Below are positions 41,387-49,560 of a stretch of 64,000 bases of DNA, one piece after another. Numbering within the stretch: the first letter of the stretch is position 1; the number at the start of each line of letters is the position of its first letter. The notes beneath the pieces are model-generated. The model worked only from the letters and a program-made list of their open reading frames with translations, searched no databases and was not told the origin of the DNA. Location: positions 1 through 64,000 of the forward strand of contig DWWP01000021.1 of assembly GCA_019119635.1 (NCBI GenBank), in the 5' to 3' direction. Both the position numbers and the translations under genes were made by a program. The stretch comes from Candidatus Dietzia intestinipullorum. Its GTDB lineage: Bacteria > Actinomycetota > Actinomycetes > Mycobacteriales > Mycobacteriaceae.

Positions 41387-42007
41387 TCACAACCACCCGC
41401 GCTGCTGCGCCTCCCGGGCCGCCTCGCCCCGGGTCGCCGTGTGGGTCTTGGCGATCGCCGACGACAGGTGGTTGCGGACGGTCCCCTGCGACAGGTGTAG
41501 TGCGGCGGCGATGTCCGCGACCGGTGCCCCGGTCAGGGCGTGCCGCAGCACGTCCTTCTCCCGCGGCGTCAGGGGGTCGCGGCCGCTGGTGAGCGACTCA
41601 TGCACGAGCTGGGGGTCGACGACGGTCTCGCCCGCGTGCACCCGCCGCACCGCCTCGGCGAGCTCGCGGGCCGGGGTGTCCTTGACGACGAAGCCGCCCG
41701 CACCGTGGTCGAGCGCGCGGGTGACATAGCCGGGCCGTCCGAACGTCGTGACGATGAGCACCCGCACCCGCGGGTACGACTCGCGGATCCACCGGGTCAC
41801 GCTGATCCCGTCGCCGCCGGGCATCTCGATGTCCACCACGCACACGTCGGGCCGGTGCTCCGCGACGACGCTCTGGAGCTCGCCGCCCCGGCCGACCTCG
41901 GCGACCACCTCGATGTCCGGCTCGAGCGCCAGGAGCGCGGCGAGCCCGCCGCGGACGAGCGCCTGGTCATCGGCCAGGATGATCCGTATCGACGACGCGT
42001 CCGACAT
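41387..42007 (-). CDS. LuxR/NarL-family response regulator
   Basis: The 206-residue protein has a receiver domain with Asp pair in ILADDQALVRGG (13-14), phospho-accepting Asp59 in VCVVDIEMPGGDG and Lys109 region FVVKD. A C-terminal LuxR helix-turn-helix (LTPREKDVLRHALTGAPVADIAAALHLSQGTVRNHLSSAIAKTHTATRGEA) follows. ATG 42007 overlaps the kinase stop (TGATG). It is the last gene of an ABC ATPase-permease-kinase-regulator operon, a layout like LiaRS- or DesKR-type systems; it probably controls that operon. Confidence 0.9.
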   Translation of the reverse strand: MSDASSIRIILADDQALVRGGLAALLALEPDIEVVAEVGRGGELQSVVAEHRPDVCVVDIEMPGGDGISVTRWIRESYPRVRVLIVTTFGRPGYVTRALDHGAGGFVVKDTPARELAEAVRRVHAGETVVDPQLVHESLTSGRDPLTPREKDVLRHALTGAPVADIAAALHLSQGTVRNHLSSAIAKTHTATRGEAAREAQQRGWL

Positions 42008-43305
42008 CACGACCACCGCATCTCGACGGCCGTCCCCGGCCCGGTCGAGCCGTCCGCGGCGTCCGGGGCGGCCGTGACGGCGAACGTCGCGCCGGCGTCC
42101 CGCGCCCGCCGCCGCAGACCCGCGAGCCCCTGACCGCCGGACCCGACGGAACCGCCGTCCTCGCCGGGGACCGCGCCCGGGCCGACCCCGTCGTCGACCA
42201 CCCGCACCGCGGCCGGCGTCAGCTCGACGGTCGCGCGTGTGGCGCCGGAGTGGCGGACGATGTTGGTCCCCGCCTCGCGCAACGTCCATGCCGCGAGGTC
42301 GGCATACCGGGCCGGGACGGCGTCGGGCCCACCCACGATCTCGACCTCGATCCCCGCCGACCGCAGCGACTCCCGGAACCCGGCAAGCTCTTGCGCCGGG
42401 TCGACCGAGCGCAATCCGGAGACCGTCTGCCGCATCTCGGACAGGGCGGTCCGGGTGAGGTCCTCGATGGTCGCGAGCTCGCGGTGCGCGGCCTCGGGAT
42501 CGGTGTCGACGAGCGCGTCGGCGAGCTGCGCGCGGATGGTCAACGCGGTCAGTGTGTGGCCCAGGACGTCGTGGAGGTCGCGCCCCACCCGGTCCCTCTC
42601 GTCCGCCGCGCCCAGGGCGCGACGCAGCCGCGCCTCGCGCTCACTGACCCCGACGACGGCCCTGGTGCCGATCATGGACAGCGCGATCGGGACCACGAGG
42701 AACGCCGGGACCAACAGGGCCGGCTCGTCGACGACCAGCGCGGCCCCGACGCCCGCCGCCACGAGCCCGGCGCAGGCGGGCACGCTCCAGCGCAGCGGCC
42801 AGGCGGCGGTGAGGAAGCACGCCAGGAAGGGCAGGAACGCGACCACGCTGTTCGCGCCCGCCGCCGGGGCCGTGCCGAACGCGCACAAGACCAGCACGGC
42901 GAGGTGACCGAGCCCGAGGGAGACCGGACGGCCCCCGGGGCGCCGATCCCGGAGGTCGAGGGCGAAATCGTCCGACGCGGCGGGCGAGGCGAAGGCCACG
43001 ACGTAGGCCACCGAGAAGGCGACCACCGCCACCAACCCGAGCACCGTCAGCCCAGCGGGGGCGTCCGCGGAGAGGACCGCCATCACCGGGTAGACCAGGA
43101 ATATCTGCCAGATCAGGGAGAAGAGCACCCCGGGGTTCGACAGCGCCGATCGCACACGCCGCCCCAGCGGGTCGCATCGGGAGGGCGCCTGCGCTGCGGC
43201 CATCCGGGTGGGCTCCCTCCTGGCGTCGACTGCTGTCCTCGTCGTCGTGGTGGTCGTGGTGCTCGCCGCCGTCGTTGTGGTCGTGTCCGGTCTCGTCGTC
43301 GTCAT
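42007..43305 (-). CDS. Sensor histidine kinase (HisKA_3 type) with Thr-rich N-terminus
   Basis: The 432-residue protein starts with an unusual threonine-rich stretch (residues 2-25, about two-thirds Thr). About five or six hydrophobic helices lie between 55 and 215. The dimerisation/phosphorylation helix ERDRVGRDLHDVLGHTLTALTIRAQ holds His245. The ATPase domain has EAGTNIVRHSGATRATVEL, VVDDGVGPG and GQGLAGLRRRARDAGA. The start overlaps the permease stop; ATG at residue 35 (MAAAQAPS) is the alternative that would omit the Thr tract. It phosphorylates the adjacent response regulator. The signal is unknown but is likely membrane-derived, as no large extracytoplasmic domain exists. Confidence 0.9.
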   Translation of the reverse strand: MTTTRPDTTTTTAASTTTTTTTRTAVDARREPTRMAAAQAPSRCDPLGRRVRSALSNPGVLFSLIWQIFLVYPVMAVLSADAPAGLTVLGLVAVVAFSVAYVVAFASPAASDDFALDLRDRRPGGRPVSLGLGHLAVLVLCAFGTAPAAGANSVVAFLPFLACFLTAAWPLRWSVPACAGLVAAGVGAALVVDEPALLVPAFLVVPIALSMIGTRAVVGVSEREARLRRALGAADERDRVGRDLHDVLGHTLTALTIRAQLADALVDTDPEAAHRELATIEDLTRTALSEMRQTVSGLRSVDPAQELAGFRESLRSAGIEVEIVGGPDAVPARYADLAAWTLREAGTNIVRHSGATRATVELTPAAVRVVDDGVGPGAVPGEDGGSVGSGGQGLAGLRRRARDAGATFAVTAAPDAADGSTGPGTAVEMRWS

Positions 43306-44048
43306 ATCCGTCCCCGCCGGCGCCGCACGAGGAGTGCGGCGGTGACCCCCAGTATGAGTGCCCAGGCCACCACGTTGAGCACCGGCAGCCACAGCGGGTC
43401 GGAGACGCCGTTGGCAATTTGGCCCCCGGTCAGCGGGTAGCGGGCGAGTGCGTTGACCCCGTACAGCGGCGTGAAGCGGGCGATGTCGAGCATGACGCCC
43501 GACAGCGGGAGGAAGAGGTTGCCCGCGAAGCCCAGCAGCACCAGGCTGCCGCCCGCCACCCCCAGCGCGGACTCGGAGCGGAACGCCATTCCCGCGCTGA
43601 GCCCGTACCCGGAGAACACGGCCGACCCCACCCAGGCCGCACCGAGGGAGAGCACCCAGACCGCGGGCGAGGCCTGCGCTCCCGTCACCGCGCCGGCGAG
43701 CCCGACGACCAGGACGGGGACCAGCGCGATCGTCATGGCCACCGCCGATTTGGTGACGACGAACCCGGCGCTGCTCCACGGGGTGAGTCCGAGCTGGCGG
43801 CCCCAGCCCTGGAAGCGCTCGAGCGCGGCGCCGCCGCTGATCGCGGTGGTCGCGGTGACCGCGCCGTACACGGCCATCGAGACCATGACGGCGGCGCCGA
43901 CGTTGCCGCGGAGCAGGGGCTCGTCCGTGTACGACTGGGCGGAGCCGAACACGAGGTACATGATGAGCGGCAGCCCGACGATGAAGAAGATGTTGGTCAC
44001 ATCGCGCAGGGTGCGGCGCAGGTCGAGGGCCCAGTAGGTGACGTTCAT
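43302..44048 (-). CDS. ABC-2 type transporter permease
   Basis: This 248-residue protein has six hydrophobic helices. It opens with MNVTYWALDLRRTLRDVTNIFFIVGLPLIMYLVFG, the ABC-2 membrane form, and has ISGGAALERFQGWGRQLGLTPWSSAGFVVTKS as a cytoplasmic loop. It forms an exporter with the adjacent ATPase, probably for a drug, peptide or lipid. It lies between the ATPase and the kinase in an operon of four overlapping genes. Confidence 0.88.
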   Translation of the reverse strand: MNVTYWALDLRRTLRDVTNIFFIVGLPLIMYLVFGSAQSYTDEPLLRGNVGAAVMVSMAVYGAVTATTAISGGAALERFQGWGRQLGLTPWSSAGFVVTKSAVAMTIALVPVLVVGLAGAVTGAQASPAVWVLSLGAAWVGSAVFSGYGLSAGMAFRSESALGVAGGSLVLLGFAGNLFLPLSGVMLDIARFTPLYGVNALARYPLTGGQIANGVSDPLWLPVLNVVAWALILGVTAALLVRRRRGRI

Positions 44049-45001
44049 CGTGCGGCCTCCGGTTCGGTGGTGACGGCGTCGGCCTCCGCGGTGAGCGTGA
44101 CGAAGGCGTCGTCGAGGGAGCGCGAGCCGATGGTGAGCTCGCGGGCGGCGGTGCGCTCGAACAGTGCGCGCGCGGTGGCGTCGCTGTCGGTGCTCGTGAG
44201 CACCACGCGGCCGGCGGTGCGCTCGACGGCGGTGACGCCCGGCAGGTCCTCGGGGGCGGGCTCGTCCGGGCCGGGCGACCAGACCGCGGTCACCCGGCTA
44301 CCCGTGGCCCGCGCGCGGATCTGGTCGACCGGGCCGTCGGCGACGACCCGGCCGCGGGCCATGAGGACGATCCGGTCGGCGAACGCCTCGGCCTCCTCGA
44401 GGTGGTGCGTGGCAAAGACGATGGTGGATCCCGAGACGGCCTCGGCGTGCATGGTCGACCAGAACTCGCGGCGCGAGCCGACGTCCATCGCTGCGGTGGG
44501 CTCATCGAGGATGAGCAGGTCCGGATCGGGCAACAGCGCGAGCGCGAACCTCAGGCGTTGTTGCTCGCCGCCCGAGCAGCGTCCGACCTTGCGGTCGGCG
44601 ACGGCCGCGATGCCGGCGCGGTCGAGCACCTCGCCGACCGACAGGGTCCGCCGGTAGAGCGCGGCGACGGCCCGGACCGTCTCCTCGACGGTGAAGTCGG
44701 AGAGCAGGCCGCCGGTCTGGAGCACCGCGGCCACGCGCCCGTCGCCGATCGCCGCCCGGGGCGGGCCGCCGAACACCTGCGCCCGTCCGGTCGTCGGTCC
44801 GGTGAGCCCCAGCACGATGTCCAGGGCCGTGGTCTTGCCCGCCCCGTTGGGGCCAAGGAGCGCGACGACCTCGCCGCGGTCGATGCGCAGGTCCACGCCC
44901 CGCAGCGCGTGGACGGTGTCGGACCGCGGCGGGGTGAACGCCTTGGTGAGGCCGCTGATCTCCACTGCCGGCGGCTCGGTGTGCGTGCTGCCTGATGTCA
45001 T
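44045..45001 (-). CDS. ABC-2 exporter ATP-binding protein
   Basis: The 318-residue ATPase has Walker A ALLGPNGAGKTTALD (about 52-66), signature CSGGEQQRLRFALALL, Walker B LLILDEPTAAMD and H-loop FATHHLEEAE. The C-terminal 90 residues form the extra domain found in DrrA/CcmA-like exporters (VTAVERTAGRVVLTS, ELTIGSRSLDDAFVTLT). It is the first gene of the exporter and two-component operon; an inverted repeat upstream at 45045-45068 may bind the response regulator. Confidence 0.92.
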   Translation of the reverse strand: MTSGSTHTEPPAVEISGLTKAFTPPRSDTVHALRGVDLRIDRGEVVALLGPNGAGKTTALDIVLGLTGPTTGRAQVFGGPPRAAIGDGRVAAVLQTGGLLSDFTVEETVRAVAALYRRTLSVGEVLDRAGIAAVADRKVGRCSGGEQQRLRFALALLPDPDLLILDEPTAAMDVGSRREFWSTMHAEAVSGSTIVFATHHLEEAEAFADRIVLMARGRVVADGPVDQIRARATGSRVTAVWSPGPDEPAPEDLPGVTAVERTAGRVVLTSTDSDATARALFERTAARELTIGSRSLDDAFVTLTAEADAVTTEPEAAR

Positions 45002-45044
45002 GTCTCAAGACTCGTCGACCGGGGCGCTGCCTGCCCAGGGCCGG

Positions 45045-45068
45045 CTGTCACGACTTTCCCGGTGACAG
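45045..45068. promoter_or_regulatory. Inverted repeat upstream of the exporter/two-component operon
   Basis: CTGTCAC (45045-45051) and GTGACAG (45062-45068) are perfect complements separated by ten bases. A further GTCAT follows at 45071. It lies 44-67 bases before the ATPase start, suiting an operator for the LuxR-type response regulator of the same operon. The assignment is inferred from position. Confidence 0.45.
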
Positions 45069-45109
45069 TTGTCATGGGCCGGGCCGCGCGGGCCGGCTCC
45101 GGGGGTCCC

Positions 45110-45172
45110 GGGGCCCTGTCTCGGGGTCGCGGGGCCCGGCCTCGGGGTCGCCGCGCCCGGTCTCAGGGTCGC
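45110..45172. repeat. Three tandem 21-bp repeats in an intergenic gap
   Basis: Units start at 45110, 45131 and 45152, each 21 bases, of the form GGGGCCCGGCCTCGGGGTCGC with a few changes; a decayed unit may precede them. The period is a multiple of three, but I see no supported gene over them. They fill much of the 252-base gap between the exporter operon and the small membrane protein. Confidence 0.6.
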
Positions 45173-45240
45173 CTCGGGGAACACTCCCAGATCCACCCTG
45201 GTCAACGCCGTAGAGCATTGTTGTCCCGCCGGCGTCTGCC

Positions 45241-45246
45241 TACCGT
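45241..45246 (+). promoter_or_regulatory. -10 box of a probably leaderless transcript
   Basis: TACCGT lies seven bases before ATG 45254 with no ribosome site between them. This is the same geometry as before xdhC and suggests transcription starting at the ATG. Confidence 0.4.
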
Positions 45247-45253
45247 CTGGCCC

Positions 45254-45697
45254 ATGACGTCCTCGCCCTCCGCCGCCGGCCCGCGATGGCCCCTGATCAT
45301 CGCGCTCGGTGTGTTCGCGCTGATCCGGCCGGGCGTGCGCATCGTCGCCCTGCACCTCGACGTGGGCCTGCCAGCCCTGACGCCGCTCGCGCTGACCGCC
45401 CTCGTCACGGCGGTGTGGGTGGCTGCCGTCGGGCTGACCGACACGCCGCAGCCGGTGCTCACGCTGGTGACGACGGGCCTCGTCTACATGGCCGTGTCCC
45501 TGCTGCTCAGCGCGATCCTGTCGCCGGTCCTCGACGGCGAGCTCGCCGGGCCGCTCGCCGAGCCGGAGGCTATCGCGCCGTTCATGCTGGTCAATCTGGT
45601 CTGGGGGCTGGCGGCCGGACTCCTCGCGCTGGCCGTCCAGCGACTGCGCCGGGGGTCAGAGCAGCGCCACGACCAGCAGTTGCACTGCGCCCAGTAG
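45254..45697 (+). CDS. Small four-helix membrane protein
   Basis: The 147-residue protein has four hydrophobic segments: WPLIIALGVFALIRPGVRIV, LTPLALTALVTAVWVAAVG, LTLVTTGLVYMAVSLLLSAILS and FMLVNLVWGLAAGLLALAV. The family is unrecognised; similar small integral proteins are common in Mycobacteriales. A -10-like TACCGT seven bases before the ATG suggests a leaderless transcript. The last 14 codons overlap the 3' end of the convergent TauE/SafE gene by 42 bases. Confidence 0.68.
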   Translation: MTSSPSAAGPRWPLIIALGVFALIRPGVRIVALHLDVGLPALTPLALTALVTAVWVAAVGLTDTPQPVLTLVTTGLVYMAVSLLLSAILSPVLDGELAGPLAEPEAIAPFMLVNLVWGLAAGLLALAVQRLRRGSEQRHDQQLHCAQ

Positions 45698-46384
45698 CGC
45701 CAGCACCTTGGCGACCCGCACCGCGGCCTCGGGCGAGACGAACCTGTCCAGCGGGTACGAGGCGAGCACGCCGAGGGCCACCGAAGCCGCCGCGACAGCC
45801 CACACCGCCCACGGCATCAACAGGATCACCGCCGTGCTGGCCGCCGACTGGGTCAGGCCGACCGCCACACCGATCGCCACGTAGACCGGCTGCGCCGAGG
45901 CCGCGAACGCCCGACCGTCCCAGCGGATCGAGTCCGAGTACAGCAGCAGCGGGATCCCCGGCGTGCCGGACAGGGCGCCGACGAGCCCCGAGAACAGACC
46001 GGCCGTCCGCGGGGTCATGCTCAGCGTGCGGCTGGTGAGACGCTGCACCAGGGGCACGCCGACGATCGCGGCGATGAGCACCGCGCCGATGATCACGGTG
46101 AGCAGCGTGCTCTCCGTGACGGCCGCGAGAAGGGCGCCCGGGATTACGCCGACCACCGCCCACGGCCACAGGGTCCGTACCCGCGGCAAGTCGACCCGCT
46201 CGCGCAGGTCCCACGTGAGGTAGGCACAGATCGCCCCGCTGGTCACCGCCGCGAGCACGATCCCCTCGAGGGGCCCCAGCGCGACCGTGAACAGTGGCAG
46301 CGAGATGAGCGAGTAGCCGATGCCCGTGAGCCGTTGGGAGACCGCGCCGAGAAATGCGCCCACACAGACCAGGAGCAGTGTCAC
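45656..46384 (-). CDS. TSUP-family transporter (TauE/SafE)
   Basis: This 242-residue membrane protein has about seven or eight helices. TSUP marks are LLLVCVGAFLGAVSQRLTGIGYSLISLPLF at the N-terminus and GLFSGLVGALSGTPGIPLLLYSD in the middle, the internal-repeat motif of TauE/SafE. Family members move sulfite, sulfonates, sulfolactate or related anions. It lies just downstream of the dppC-like gene on the same strand, and the nearby sulfatase cluster makes an organosulfur-linked role (sulfite or sulfate-ester product export) attractive. Confidence 0.82.
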   Translation of the reverse strand: MTLLLVCVGAFLGAVSQRLTGIGYSLISLPLFTVALGPLEGIVLAAVTSGAICAYLTWDLRERVDLPRVRTLWPWAVVGVIPGALLAAVTESTLLTVIIGAVLIAAIVGVPLVQRLTSRTLSMTPRTAGLFSGLVGALSGTPGIPLLLYSDSIRWDGRAFAASAQPVYVAIGVAVGLTQSAASTAVILLMPWAVWAVAAASVALGVLASYPLDRFVSPEAAVRVAKVLALLGAVQLLVVALL

Positions 46385-46388
46385 ACCG

Positions 46389-47282
46389 CTAGATCTTGGC
46401 AGCCGTCGGGTTCCACTTGCGACCCGCCGCCTCCCCGACCTGGTTGAGGCTCAGGACCGTGAGGAACAGGACCACGCCGGGTACGCCCACGAGGAACGGA
46501 TAGGTCTGGAAGTCGGACTGGCCGGCGGCGATCATGTTGCCCCAGGTCGGCTCGGGGCGCGGGATGCTCAGTCCGAGGTAGCTCAGCGAGGCCTCGGCCA
46601 CGATCAGCACCGCGATCATCATGAAGCTGTAGGAGAACACGGCCTGCAGGATGTTGGGCGTGACCTCGCGCAGCATGATGCGGATCTCGCCGGCGCCGAG
46701 CGACCGGGCCGCGGTGACGAACTCCCGCTGGGCGAAGCTCATGGCGTTGGCGCGCACCAGGCGGGCGTACGACGGGGTCACCATGACGCCGAGCGCCAGC
46801 GTCACGTTGGGCAGCGTCGGGTTGAGCACGGTGACCAGGGCGATGAGCAGGACCAGCGAGGGGAAGGCGAGGAGGGTGTCGGTGAGGACCGAGACGATCC
46901 GGTCCGCCCATCCGCCCTTGTAGCCGGCGACCAGCCCGAGCGCGCCGCCGATGAGCGCCCCGATGATCACGCCGCCGACGCCCACCACGAGCGACACGCG
47001 AGCGCCGTAGAGGAGCCCGCCCAGGATGTCGAGGCCCTGGGAGTCGGTGCCGAGGGGGAACTCGGAGAACAGCTCGGGCGCCTGGTTGGACGGGTTGAGG
47101 AGGGCGAGTGAGGGGTCCCGCGCCTCCGCGAGCGGCAACCAGTCGACGACGATCGCGCCGAGGATCACCACACCGAGCCACGCCAACGCCAGTACGGTGC
47201 CGAGCCCCGAGATCCGGGGAAGACGGAACCGGCGACGTGCCGGAGCGGCGGTGGGTGCTGGGGCGGGCGCGAGATCAGCCAC
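46389..47282 (-). CDS. Peptide/nickel-type ABC permease (DppC-like)
   Basis: This 297-residue inner-membrane permease has an N-terminal OppC helix (GLGTVLALAWLGVVILGAIVVDWLPL). The EAA-like coupling motif is NAMSFAQREFVTAARSLGAGEIRIMLREVTPN. GTDSQGLDILGGLLYGARVSLVVGV is the typical DppC phrase. Its start overlaps the dppB-like gene by eight bases. It pairs with that permease; the ATPases and binding protein are in two other transcripts with a matching promoter. Confidence 0.9.
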   Translation of the reverse strand: MADLAPAPAPTAAPARRRFRLPRISGLGTVLALAWLGVVILGAIVVDWLPLAEARDPSLALLNPSNQAPELFSEFPLGTDSQGLDILGGLLYGARVSLVVGVGGVIIGALIGGALGLVAGYKGGWADRIVSVLTDTLLAFPSLVLLIALVTVLNPTLPNVTLALGVMVTPSYARLVRANAMSFAQREFVTAARSLGAGEIRIMLREVTPNILQAVFSYSFMMIAVLIVAEASLSYLGLSIPRPEPTWGNMIAAGQSDFQTYPFLVGVPGVVLFLTVLSLNQVGEAAGRKWNPTAAKI

Positions 47283-48393
47283 GGCGAATCCTCGGGTCGA
47301 TGAGCGCGTAGGAGATGTCCACGAGCATGTTGACGATGACGTAGAAGACGGCGATGACGACGACGCCGCCGATCACCACCGGCAGGTTGTTGTTCTGCAC
47401 ACCCTCCACGATCATGCTGCCCATCCCGGGGAGGTTGAACAGCCGCTCCACCACCACGGTCCCGCCGATGAGGCGCCCGAGGCTGATGCCGGCGAGGGTG
47501 ACGATCGAGACCGTGGAGGGCCGGAGCGCCTCGGCCACCAGGACGTGCCCGGTGGGCATGCCCTTGGCCCGCGAGGAGAGGACGAAGTCCTGCTGCAGGG
47601 TGGAGATCATGTCGCTGCGCAGCACGCGCGTGAAGATGGCGATCTCCATGAGCGCCATGGTCAGCGCGGGCAGGGCGATGCTGCGGAGGTTGTCCCCCAG
47701 CCCGTCGGCGATCGGGACGAAGCCCTGCCGGGGGAACTCGGGGAGGAACCAGGCGATCGCCGCCACCACGAGCCCGATCGCGAGCCCCGCGAGCAGCGAG
47801 CGCCCCCACACCACCCCGGGTGCCCTCGGGCCGCCGCGTCTGCCCACCGGGGACAGCGCGACCAGGACACCGACGATCACCCCGGCCCCCAGGACCAGTT
47901 GCTGGGCGAGGCCGTGGTTGAAGACGAAGAGGTAGATGAGCAGGAGTCCGCCGACGAAGCTCGGGACGGAGATGAACGCGAACGCCGCGATGGACGAGAT
48001 CTGGTCGAAGACGCCGCCACGACGGTAGGCGGACCAGACCGCCACGGGGACGGCGATGACCAGGGAGAGCAGGATCGCGGTGAAGGCGAGCTGGGCGGTC
48101 ACCGGCAGCGCGTTGCCGATCATCTCGGTGACGGGCTGGTTGGGCGGGATGAGCGAGTTGCCCAGGTCCCCGGACAGGATGCCGCCGGCCCAGCTCCCGA
48201 ACCGCTCGCCGAGCGGCAGGTCCAGCCCCAGCTCCTCCCGCGCGGCCTCGTACTGCTCGGCGGTCGACCCGGTACCCAGAGCCGCCGCGGCGGGGTCGCC
48301 GGGGACCGCCTCCATGAGGAAGAACGCGCCCACCGACGCGAGCACTATCACGATCAGAGCGTGGATCGCACGACTTCCGATAACTCTGAGCAC
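47275..48393 (-). CDS. Peptide/nickel-type ABC permease (DppB-like), with an insertion
   Basis: This 372-residue permease is longer than usual (310-340). It starts at GTG 48393 with AAAGGAAAGG upstream. The N-terminus RVIGSRAIHALIVIVLASVGAFFLMEAVPGDPA is classic DppB. The coupling loop is TRVLRSDMISTLQQDFVLSSRAKGMPTGHVLVAEALRPS. Extra length comes from about residues 175-240 (GRRGGPRAPGVVWGRSLLAGLAIGLVVAAIAWF), an additional helix and loop. It is divergent from the ATPase genes dppD/dppF. Confidence 0.9.
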   Translation of the reverse strand: MLRVIGSRAIHALIVIVLASVGAFFLMEAVPGDPAAAALGTGSTAEQYEAAREELGLDLPLGERFGSWAGGILSGDLGNSLIPPNQPVTEMIGNALPVTAQLAFTAILLSLVIAVPVAVWSAYRRGGVFDQISSIAAFAFISVPSFVGGLLLIYLFVFNHGLAQQLVLGAGVIVGVLVALSPVGRRGGPRAPGVVWGRSLLAGLAIGLVVAAIAWFLPEFPRQGFVPIADGLGDNLRSIALPALTMALMEIAIFTRVLRSDMISTLQQDFVLSSRAKGMPTGHVLVAEALRPSTVSIVTLAGISLGRLIGGTVVVERLFNLPGMGSMIVEGVQNNNLPVVIGGVVVIAVFYVIVNMLVDISYALIDPRIRRG

Positions 48394-48445
48394 TCGCGGT
48401 CAGCCTTTCCTTTAAGCAGCCATATGAGGCGGCTTCTTAATTCGC

Positions 48446-48480
48446 TTGACGGATACACTGTAGAGGGTGATACTCGCCAC
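48446..48480 (+). promoter_or_regulatory. Promoter of dppDF, shared form with the binding-protein gene
   Basis: -35 TTGACG (48446-48451), a 17-base spacer and -10 GATACT (48469-48474). The -10 is inside GTGATACTCGCCAC (48467-48480), whose ends GTGA and CCAC are partly symmetric. CTTAATTCGC precedes the -35. The promoter of the separated binding-protein gene at 55818-55852 has the same parts with the same spacing. Confidence 0.65.
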
Positions 48481-48528
48481 AGCAACAGGTGATTTTGTCG
48501 TCCCGTACAGATCTCACGAGGAGCGGAA

Positions 48529-49560
48529 ATGTCCGGCTCACGCCCGCCCACCGACGACGGCCAGCAGCCCCCACTCCTGGAGGTGCGTGGCCTCCGGACC
48601 CACATCGACACCCCGTCGGGCCGCATCACCCCGGTCGACGGCGTCGACATCTCCCTGGAGTCCGGCGAGACCATCGGCGTGGTCGGCGAATCCGGTTCGG
48701 GCAAGTCCATGATGGTGCGCTCGATCATGGGTATCGCCCCCACCACGGCCAGCGTCGACCCGTCGTCGTCGGTCCGGTTCGAGGGCCGGGACCTCCTGGG
48801 CCTCTCACTGCGGGAGACCAACCGGATCCTCGGCCGGGAGATCGCCATGGTCTTCCAGGACCCGCTCACCTCGCTCAACCCGATCCGCACGATCGGGCGG
48901 CAGATCTCCGATCCGTTGCGCAGGCACCTCGGACTCGGCCGCAAGGAAGCGCAGGAGCGTGCGGTCGAACTGCTCGACCGCGTGCGGATCCCCTCCCCGC
49001 GCGCCCGTCTCACCGAGTACCCGCACCAGCTCTCGGGCGGGATGCGTCAGCGCGTGGGGATCGCGATCGCGCTCTCGTGCAACCCCAAGCTGCTCATCGC
49101 CGACGAGCCGACCACCGCGCTCGACGTGACCGTGCAGCACGAGATCCTCGATCTCCTCGCCGAGCTGCAGGAGACCAACGACATGGCGCTGATGCTGGTC
49201 AGCCACGACCTGGCCGTGGTGTCCCGGCACACCGACCGGATCGGGGTCATGTACGGGGGCCGCTTCCTCGAGGTCGGCGACACCCGGGAGCTCCTCGACG
49301 AGCCCTCGCACCCGTACACCGGCGCGCTGCTCGACTCCATCCCGCGACCGGACCTGCCGCCCCACACGCGGCTCACCGTGATCGAGGGGCGGCCGCCGGA
49401 CCTCCGGTCGATGCCTCCGGGCTGCCGCTTCCAGCCCCGGTGCCCCCGTGCGCAGGACGACTGCAGCACGGCGGAGCCCGCACTGGTGAGCGCCGCCGCC
49501 CCCGGCTCACCGGTCCACCGCACCGCGTGCTTTCACCCGCTCACCAACGAGGTTTCATGA
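48529..49560 (+). CDS. Peptide-type ABC ATP-binding protein (DppD-like)
   Basis: This 343-residue ATPase starts at ATG 48529 after GAGGAGCGG. Walker A is GVVGESGSGKSMMV (about 47-60), the signature is QLSGGMRQRVGIAIAL, Walker B is KLLIADEPTTALD and the H-loop is LVSHDLAVV. The C-terminal oligopeptide-transporter extension has CRFQPRCPRAQDDC, four cysteines that in DppD-type proteins bind an iron-sulfur cluster. Its stop overlaps the dppF-like start. Confidence 0.92.
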   Translation: MSGSRPPTDDGQQPPLLEVRGLRTHIDTPSGRITPVDGVDISLESGETIGVVGESGSGKSMMVRSIMGIAPTTASVDPSSSVRFEGRDLLGLSLRETNRILGREIAMVFQDPLTSLNPIRTIGRQISDPLRRHLGLGRKEAQERAVELLDRVRIPSPRARLTEYPHQLSGGMRQRVGIAIALSCNPKLLIADEPTTALDVTVQHEILDLLAELQETNDMALMLVSHDLAVVSRHTDRIGVMYGGRFLEVGDTRELLDEPSHPYTGALLDSIPRPDLPPHTRLTVIEGRPPDLRSMPPGCRFQPRCPRAQDDCSTAEPALVSAAAPGSPVHRTACFHPLTNEVS

